NCBI GenBank assembly: GCA_964343505.1
Contig: CAYFJU010000013.1
Coordinates: 1-48,086, forward strand
From: TCS55 sp964343505
GTDB lineage: Bacteria > Fidelibacterota > Marinisomatia > Marinisomatales > TCS55
Length of the DNA: 48,086 nucleotides
Direction of reading: 5' to 3'
Shown here: piece by piece, positions 42,870-48,086 of the stretch
Layout: every line of letters begins with the position of its first letter
Position numbering within the stretch: position 1 is the first letter of the stretch
The notes under the pieces: model-generated
Database searches by the model: none
Told to the model about the DNA's origin: nothing
The model's input: only the letters and a program-made list of their open reading frames with translations
Made by a program: the position numbers and the translations under genes

Positions 42870-43208
42870 ATGTTCAAACGTTACGATAAGCAAGTGTTAA
42901 AAGGATTGCTGGACACCCTGATCCTCAAAGTGTTGTCCGAAGACGATAATTATGGCTTCGGCATATTCCAGAAAATCAATGGCATCTTGGACCAAGGGCC
43001 AATGGTCCTGAAAGAATCTTCAATGTATCCCATTCTCCACCGCTTAGAGACAAAGATGTTTTTAGAATCATTCTGGATGCCGGGAGATCGAGGGACTGAC
43101 CGAAAGTATTATCGTTTAACTGATACCGGACGAGAACTTCTTGATTCCCGGATCGAAGAATGGAAATCAATTAAAACAATTATTAATACCTATATAGACC
43201 CATCATGA
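42870..43208 (+). CDS. PadR-family transcriptional regulator
   Basis: This 112-aa winged-helix repressor starts FKRYDKQVLKGLLDTLILKVLSE, as PadR proteins do, and has the wing DRGTDRKYYRLTDTGRELL. MYPILHRLE is the recognition-helix motif. The start is placed at ATG 42870, because the open frame upstream to 42840 is promoter sequence. It overlaps the next gene by four bases. PadR genes coupled to membrane proteins usually control that partner in response to membrane or drug stress. Confidence 0.88.
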   Translation: MFKRYDKQVLKGLLDTLILKVLSEDDNYGFGIFQKINGILDQGPMVLKESSMYPILHRLETKMFLESFWMPGDRGTDRKYYRLTDTGRELLDSRIEEWKSIKTIINTYIDPS

Positions 43209-44185
43209 CATTTTTAAAACAAATACTCAGAATCCCCGGGCGCACCATAGACCCAAATGCTTTAACAGGGGTCGGACCCATTGATGAATATTTAATTGAA
43301 TTGGATTCTAAACTCTTAGGCAACCGTAAAGTGAGATTGCCGAGGATATTGGAAATAAAATCCCATTTACTGGAATTGATGGATGGATTTACTGAATCCG
43401 GAATGAGTACAGATGAAGCGGCAAAAAAGGCGGTACAATCGGTTGATCATCCCCATACATTTGCAAAAATATTTAATAAGGCATTAAATATTAAATTTAT
43501 GAAGATGTCCCTCTACTTCGGGATATTTATGACTGCTTTTAAATACTTATTTACAGATCATGTTATTCCGGCAGGATTTGATCCGACCATTTTTAACATC
43601 ATATTTGAAACAATTTTTGTTGGTATATGGATGGGACTCTTTTCCACATATTATTTCTCAATTGGGTATGACAACCATACACCATCTAAAAATACGGAAT
43701 TTCCAATTAGAGTGGGTTATTCAATTGGTAATAAGGTTGGTTCATTCATGTTAGGAGGGATTTTTCTCGCCTTGGGAATTCTAATTGTCCTTGTCAATAT
43801 TGACATCATCGAAATGAGTTCAATTATTCCCGGTATACCATCCTTGCTATTATTTATTTTATTAGTACCACTTTCAAAATTATTATTATTTGATAGTACA
43901 CGAACGATTGAGATTCATGAAGATAAATTCATTATTTCCGGATGGTTTATTAGAAATCAAACTATCAATTTGGATTTGATTATCAATGTTAGACCCAGTA
44001 AATATTTCGTTTGGCCCATACCCAGTTTCGGAAATCATAAATTGAATCGTGACATTGTTTATAAGGACAATAAGGGAAAAGAAAAGTTCATTAAAATTGA
44101 CAAAAGTATGGACTTCCCCAACGCTACCCGGTTTATCCTTATGGCTGAAAAGGCGGTGAAGGAGAAAAAGAGTTTGTCTTTCTGA
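43205..44185 (+). CDS. PadR-partner membrane protein of unknown function
   Basis: This 326-aa protein has an N-terminal soluble helical part (about 20-95; LPRILEIKSHLLELMDGFTESGMSTDEAAKKAVQ), like the HAAS/permease-prefix domain seen next to PadR regulators. Four hydrophobic helices follow (about 100-117, 130-150, 175-200, 205-225) and then a C-terminal PH-like soluble part (TIEIHEDKFIISGWFI). It starts at ATGA over the PadR stop, so the pair is coupled. The stop codon lies in the left arm of an inverted repeat (44177-44274). Confidence 0.75.
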   Translation: MTFLKQILRIPGRTIDPNALTGVGPIDEYLIELDSKLLGNRKVRLPRILEIKSHLLELMDGFTESGMSTDEAAKKAVQSVDHPHTFAKIFNKALNIKFMKMSLYFGIFMTAFKYLFTDHVIPAGFDPTIFNIIFETIFVGIWMGLFSTYYFSIGYDNHTPSKNTEFPIRVGYSIGNKVGSFMLGGIFLALGILIVLVNIDIIEMSSIIPGIPSLLLFILLVPLSKLLLFDSTRTIEIHEDKFIISGWFIRNQTINLDLIINVRPSKYFVWPIPSFGNHKLNRDIVYKDNKGKEKFIKIDKSMDFPNATRFILMAEKAVKEKKSLSF

Positions 44186-44274
44186 GCGTAGCGAAGAATC
44201 TCAAACAAAAGTTTTAAAACCAACACTTACTTGAGATCCTTCACACCCGCCTATGCGGGGTTCAGGATGACATG
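44177..44274. repeat. Inverted repeat element at the 3-prime end of the PadR partner gene
   Basis: The left arm has TCTGAGCGTAGCGAAGAATC; the right arm has TTGAGATCCTTC, then CCCGCCTATGCGGG (itself a perfect small hairpin, CCCGC/GCGGG) and TTCAGGATGACA. This CTGAGCG-type inverted sequence is widespread in unrelated bacterial genomes. The TGA of the preceding gene lies in the left arm. Confidence 0.65.
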
Positions 44275-44281
44275 AAGGAGG

Positions 44282-44791
44282 TTACCTATTTTTTATTCTG
44301 GAATGCCTATCCTGCTTCTCTTTCAGCAATTCATGCATGCCCCTACTCTCCATATCCAAGGTGAGTTGATTGATCCAGAATTTGGTCTGCTCCACATATT
44401 GATCCACAACTTTTTGGGATACTTGTTCGGCTTGCATATGGACAATAATCACAGCAGAAATAACCGGTACATAATTCATTAAGGGTTCAGCATAAAACCG
44501 ATCCAATTGTCGGATCGTTTCACGACGCGTCATATAGTCCACCCTGTCGCCGTATAAACTGTCCGCAAAAGCCTGCTGCTCTCCCCAGGCTTTCAGGTAA
44601 TAGTAAAGCCGGCCATCCAAAATACCGCTAAGATAGGCCGATTTAATCCTGTATGTCATTTCAGGATTCCCATCCACTCGACTGGAAACATGGGCCCAAT
44701 CGGTACCGTCCCAGAGAAGCTTATTTTGCTTTTCCAGAATTTGCCCAAACAAACCGGATGCCATGATAATTGTTATCAATAAAATTTTCAT
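44282..44791 (-). CDS. Exported protein of unknown function
   Basis: This 169-aa protein has a signal peptide (ILLITIIMASGLFGQ). The mature part is charged and helical, with WDGTDWAHVSSRVDG near residue 28 and YRIKSAYLSGILDGRLYYYLKAW after it. No known family was recognised. It overlaps the aldehyde dehydrogenase stop by four bases, so it probably belongs to that transcript. Confidence 0.7.
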   Translation of the reverse strand: MKILLITIIMASGLFGQILEKQNKLLWDGTDWAHVSSRVDGNPEMTYRIKSAYLSGILDGRLYYYLKAWGEQQAFADSLYGDRVDYMTRRETIRQLDRFYAEPLMNYVPVISAVIIVHMQAEQVSQKVVDQYVEQTKFWINQLTLDMESRGMHELLKEKQDRHSRIKNR

Positions 44792-46161
44792 CGAATATAG
44801 ATTGTTTTAATATTTATGAATTCTAATATACCGTAGGATGACAATTCATTTCCATATCCGGATTCTTTCACACCGCCAAAGGGTAAACGAGGGTCAGAAC
44901 GAACGAAATCATTTACAAATCCCGCGCCTGCTTCCAACTGGCTTTCGGCAATTTTCCGCCCTTTCTCAATATCCGAAGTAAAGACGGCCGCGCCCAATCC
45001 AAATGGTGTTTGGTTGGCCAATGCCAAAGCTTCTTCCTCATTTTTGGCTGAAATTATGGATGCCACAGGTCCAAACAATTCCTCGTCAAATGCAGGCATT
45101 CCCGGTTTTACATCAGTTAGGACCATCACGGGATGATAGGCACCATGGGGCACTTCCGGCACAACATTATCAAATAGGACCTTCGCCCCTTTATTAACAC
45201 TCGCTCTCACTTGGGATTTCAATTCATCCCTGGCAGAAATATTGACCATTGGGCCGATAGTGGTATTATCATCAAAGGGATCGCCAACCGACTGGGATTT
45301 CATGGCATGAGTGATTTTGCTTTCAAATTCTGATTTGATTGAAGCATCAACGATAAATCGTTTGGCAGCGATACAACTTTGCCCTGTATTCAGCAATCTA
45401 CCCGTTACACAAGCCGCTACAGCCTGGTCTAAATCTGCATCCTTTAAGACAACGTAGGGATCACTCCCGCCCAATTCCAGAACAGTTTTTTTCAGGACTG
45501 ACCCTGCTTTTTGCGCCACTGCTTTTCCCGCCGGAGTGCTACCGGTTAAAGTGACTGCTTTCACCATTGGATTTTCAATGACTTCTGAAACCATTGACGA
45601 ACTTATGGTCAAATTTCGGAAAACATTTTGAGGAAAGCCCGCTTCAAGAAAAAGGCCTTCGATGGCATCAGCGCACCCCTGCACATTGGATGCATGTTTC
45701 AGCACGGCCACATTCCCGGCAATCATGGCCGGCGCAGCAAATCGGAACACCTGCCAGAAGGGAAAATTCCAGGGCATCACTGCCAATACGACACCCAATG
45801 GTTGGAAGGATATATAGCTTTCGCTGGCATCCGATTCGATATGCTTTTCTTTTAAAAAGTCGGGACCATAATCCGCATAATACTCACACCCCAGTGCTGA
45901 CTTTTCAATCTCGGCCCTTCCCTGTGCCAGAGGCTTTCCCATTTCCAGTGCCATGAGACGGGCAAATTCATTTTGTCTTTGTCTGAGAATATCAGCCAAT
46001 TGGCGGAAATACTGGCACCGTTCTCTGATGGCCAATTGGCGCCATGAATCAAAGGCCATATTCACGTCAGCAATTACCTGGGTAACCTCCTGCGACGACA
46101 TTTCTGGATAAGTCCCTACCAACTCTCCATTGGCAGGATTGATGGACTTAAGGTCTGCCAA
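44788..46161 (-). CDS. NAD(P)-dependent aldehyde dehydrogenase (succinate-semialdehyde type)
   Basis: This 457-aa enzyme oxidises an aldehyde to the acid. The catalytic cysteine is Cys263 in TGQSCIAAKRF and the general base Glu lies in LELGGSDPYVVL. The Rossmann part has MPWNFPFWQ and LTGSTPAGKAV. Overall it resembles the succinate-semialdehyde dehydrogenase group. The start is TTG at 46161 after AGGAT; the alternative ATGs further in would cut the conserved N-terminus. It overlaps the upstream membrane-protein gene by 14 bases. Confidence 0.92.
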   Translation of the reverse strand: MADLKSINPANGELVGTYPEMSSQEVTQVIADVNMAFDSWRQLAIRERCQYFRQLADILRQRQNEFARLMALEMGKPLAQGRAEIEKSALGCEYYADYGPDFLKEKHIESDASESYISFQPLGVVLAVMPWNFPFWQVFRFAAPAMIAGNVAVLKHASNVQGCADAIEGLFLEAGFPQNVFRNLTISSSMVSEVIENPMVKAVTLTGSTPAGKAVAQKAGSVLKKTVLELGGSDPYVVLKDADLDQAVAACVTGRLLNTGQSCIAAKRFIVDASIKSEFESKITHAMKSQSVGDPFDDNTTIGPMVNISARDELKSQVRASVNKGAKVLFDNVVPEVPHGAYHPVMVLTDVKPGMPAFDEELFGPVASIISAKNEEEALALANQTPFGLGAAVFTSDIEKGRKIAESQLEAGAGFVNDFVRSDPRLPFGGVKESGYGNELSSYGILEFINIKTIYIR

Positions 46162-46882
46162 CTGTCATCCTTTTTTGAATGAATAAATAGATTAAATAGG
46201 CGGCACCAAAATGGATCAGCGCCACCAATTCACCGGTCAAAATATACCATGGCCAAGGGCCCATATAATCCAAGAGTGAGGCCATAGGTGGTTTTCCCAT
46301 AATCCAGAAATAATTGGCATTCAGAATAATATTGGCAAAAAAGGAAATCGCCAAAAACAGGTTGAGCCCAATGAAGGCATGTTTCAATCCTCGGAGCGTT
46401 GGACGCATATCATAAACCACAACTGCATAGATCAATGCAACAATCATCAAATGGTGACCGACGAAATAACGGAAATAATGAAAATGGGGAAAGTCCTGAA
46501 CAATATCCGGCGTAACCATCCCCTGGAACATACCTGAAAGTCCCCAATAGAAAAGAATTTGAAAGACAAAATTATTTCTTTTCATCATGACCAATGGCAT
46601 GAGGAGGTTTGCAAAGCGGCAAAGATGAAACGGGAGGTGCAGTTTTACATCAAAGGAACCACCCAATATTTCAAGTAGCACCCAAATAGGAAAATTGACA
46701 AAAATCAGAATACCCAATGCCCACCCTACTTTTTCCTGAGTTGTTGGACTTAAATATTTCCTGGCATACCAGGGCAGCCAAATGGCCAAAAATAAAAATA
46801 AAAAAATGGCCGCCCAATGGGACGGCCCGAATAATTCAAACGTGTTGTATGTATTTAAATATTCAGCTACGGCTGAACGCAT
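46148..46882 (-). CDS. TIGR02206-type integral membrane protein (YwaF-like)
   Basis: This 244-aa protein has about seven hydrophobic segments. FELFGPSHWAAIFLF at the N-terminus, LPFHLCRFANLLMP and FHYFRYFVGHHLMIVAL in the middle match the YwaF/TIGR02206 family of uncharacterised membrane proteins. Histidines and aromatic residues are conserved in the membrane, but the function is unknown. It follows the small membrane protein gene by nine bases. Confidence 0.82.
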   Translation of the reverse strand: MRSAVAEYLNTYNTFELFGPSHWAAIFLFLFLAIWLPWYARKYLSPTTQEKVGWALGILIFVNFPIWVLLEILGGSFDVKLHLPFHLCRFANLLMPLVMMKRNNFVFQILFYWGLSGMFQGMVTPDIVQDFPHFHYFRYFVGHHLMIVALIYAVVVYDMRPTLRGLKHAFIGLNLFLAISFFANIILNANYFWIMGKPPMASLLDYMGPWPWYILTGELVALIHFGAAYLIYLFIQKRMTVGRP

Positions 46883-46891
46883 GGTTGGGGA

Positions 46892-47107
46892 TCAATCATC
46901 TTTTTGTCGACTTTTCTTTTGACCCCCGCCAATTTTTTGCAGCTGTACCATAGCGCCTAACAATATGATAATGGCCAACATCCATAATTGGCTGAATGGA
47001 TTCCCGTCGCTCCGTTCCATCCATCCATAAATGAAAAATCCAATCGCGCCGAGAATGAATACAAAACCAATTCCCAGGCGAATTTTATCATTCAGGAAAC
47101 CGCTCAT
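46892..47107 (-). CDS. Small two-helix membrane protein
   Basis: This 71-aa protein has two hydrophobic segments (about 10-28 and 41-56) and a basic C-terminus (GGGQKKSRQKDD). No family was recognised. Its ATG overlaps the stop of the histone-H1-like gene (ATGA), so the two are coupled. Confidence 0.65.
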   Translation of the reverse strand: MSGFLNDKIRLGIGFVFILGAIGFFIYGWMERSDGNPFSQLWMLAIIILLGAMVQLQKIGGGQKKSRQKDD

Positions 47108-47352
47108 GCGTCAGATTTCTTAGCAGCGGGCTTTTTTGTGCCCCCTTTTGCAGTTGTCTTTTTAGCAGCGGGTTTCTTTTTAGCGGCCGTGGTGGCCTTT
47201 GCAGTTGTTTTTTTAGCCGCCTTTGCTTCTGTTTTTGGGGCTGCTTTACCTTCCGTTTTCTGCCCGGAAGAAATGGATGCTTGTTTAAGCGCTTTTAATC
47301 TTTCTCTATTCTTACGATGTTTTCTGGCCACGATTTTATGTTTTTTGTTCAT
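47104..47352 (-). CDS. Small lysine/alanine-rich histone H1-like protein
   Basis: This 82-aa, very basic protein starts with a charged stretch (KKHKIVARKHRKNRERLKALKQ) and continues with a low-complexity tail of KAAKK, KTTAK and KPAAKK units. The tail resembles the C-terminus of histone H1 and bacterial H1-like proteins, which bind DNA. A role in nucleoid packing or in nucleic-acid binding is inferred. The repeated tail is likely to vary in length between strains. Confidence 0.75.
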   Translation of the reverse strand: MNKKHKIVARKHRKNRERLKALKQASISSGQKTEGKAAPKTEAKAAKKTTAKATTAAKKKPAAKKTTAKGGTKKPAAKKSDA

Positions 47353-47584
47353 AATGTTTCCTTTAATTTTTTCAAAACTATAATTCTTTTATTTTAAATA
47401 TGGGGCAGAACTTACAAGAAATGTTGCTCAGATATGACCATGTTTTTGGTTGAATTTTCTCATTTAAAACCCAATTTTCTTTTTAGGCTTTGGTGGGGGC
47501 GCCAGCTTAACTCAATGTTCACTTTTTTATACTAAGTCCATTGATATTATTTCGTAACTGCTTTAATCTTTGGGGCACTAAATT

Positions 47585-48013
47585 TCACTCTACCAATCTT
47601 GCCCTCACAATAAATCGCTCTTTTGCTTCCCCTATATAATCAAATGGATAGCAGGTAATGAGTGTAATGCAGTCATAATCCGTATCCTCTACCCAATAAA
47701 TATCGTCCGCATGGGTGGGTACAACTTCCATTACGTCATAATACTGGGTATTATATTTTGATTCCAGTTTAATGATGTCACCTTTTTTTATTTCTTTTAG
47801 GGAACGGAAAAAACTATCCCGATGCCCGGCGATAACAATATTTCCAGACTTACCGGGTGTAGCTGAATTGGATAAATGACCGGGGCCAAAAGCAAGTGCT
47901 TCCCCGGATATATTATCCAGTACAATAGATGAGAGACCTACCGAAGGAATAGAAATGTGACCCACCGGATGCATATCGGCCCAACCCCATGGCTTTTCAT
48001 CCTGTTGACTCAC
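47585..48013 (-). CDS. Class GN (marine-type) sortase, N-terminal part missing or reduced
   Basis: This 142-aa cysteine transpeptidase has catalytic His64 in AGHRDSFF, Cys121 in LITCYPF and Arg133 in ERFIV. PWGWADMHPVGHISIPSVG and LAFGPGHL are marks of the GN-type sortases of Gram-negative bacteria, which usually have an N-terminal membrane helix and act on one neighbouring target protein. The start is GTG at 48013. Upstream, frame codons PDSTDAWEKTK resemble the family, but a TAA at 48049-48047 blocks extension and no transmembrane helix is present. The likely target gene lies outside the window. Confidence 0.8.
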   Translation of the reverse strand: MSQQDEKPWGWADMHPVGHISIPSVGLSSIVLDNISGEALAFGPGHLSNSATPGKSGNIVIAGHRDSFFRSLKEIKKGDIIKLESKYNTQYYDVMEVVPTHADDIYWVEDTDYDCITLITCYPFDYIGEAKERFIVRARLVE

Positions 48014-48086
48014 TTTTGTCTTTTCCCACGCATCAGTACTGTCCGGTTAAAATAGTACCAATTGAGGCACCGGTTCCCTTATCTTT

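Overview
The window looks like chromosomal DNA of a Gram-negative marine-type bacterium of the FCB group. Candidatus Marinimicrobia (SAR406/Neomarinimicrobiota) is my best guess. The signs are a TonB-dependent receptor with an N-terminal carboxypeptidase-regulatory-like domain, outer-membrane barrels ending in an aromatic residue, a beta-propeller protein with a Por-secretion/FlgD-like C-terminal domain, moderate GC content, and short-spaced, heavily overlapping genes. No rRNA, tRNA, CRISPR array, integrase or transposase was seen. The placement is inference from protein style.

Layout. (1) 174-5469, plus strand: a compact five-gene carbon monoxide dehydrogenase operon, coxM-coxS-coxL-coxG-coxF-like. 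The large subunit carries the form I signature AYRCSFR. The last protein is an XdhC/CoxF-like chaperone fused to a YHS metal-binding domain. (2) 16971-5899, minus strand: a second molybdenum hydroxylase set (coxG-like, small, large with the form II motif AYRGAGR, medium), then an acetoin-dehydrogenase-like set (E1 alpha, E1 beta, E2, AcoX), then a propionyl/acetyl-CoA synthetase and a small membrane protein. Together these could turn an acetoin-like substrate into acyl-CoA: thiolytic cleavage, oxidation of the released aldehyde, and activation of the acid. Two inverted REP-like hairpins lie at 5761 and 10498. (3) 18378-17082: a thioesterase and an exported protein. (4) 28414-18541, minus strand: polA, a degenerate ABC ATPase and its permease, a deoxyribosyltransferase-like protein, alanine racemase, a DUF1343/NamZ-like protein, an outer-membrane barrel and a UMF1-type MFS transporter. 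(5) 28530-31430, plus strand: an FMN-binding protein, rlmH, a serine hydrolase and a vapBC module, followed by a remnant of a second serine hydrolase end. (6) 33930-31531: a TPP riboswitch directly upstream of a TonB-dependent receptor, hence probably a thiamine-compound importer. (7) 34707-34010: an AbrB-type antitoxin with a PIN toxin. (8) 34888-39096, plus strand: OPT transporter, adenosine deaminase, Cys/Met-metabolism PLP enzyme. (9) 42645-39093, minus strand: site-2 protease, exported propeller protein, small membrane protein. (10) 42870-44185, plus strand: PadR regulator with its membrane partner, apparently leaderless. (11) 48013-44282, minus strand: sortase of the GN type, histone-H1-like basic protein, small membrane proteins, aldehyde dehydrogenase and a small exported protein.

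The most interesting points are: a bona fide form I CODH beside a form II paralogue; linkage of the form II set to an acetoin-cleavage system and an acyl-CoA synthetase; a coxG-like gene that seems to start at AUC; riboswitch control of a TonB receptor; and REP-like and other inverted repeats that have shaped gene ends.
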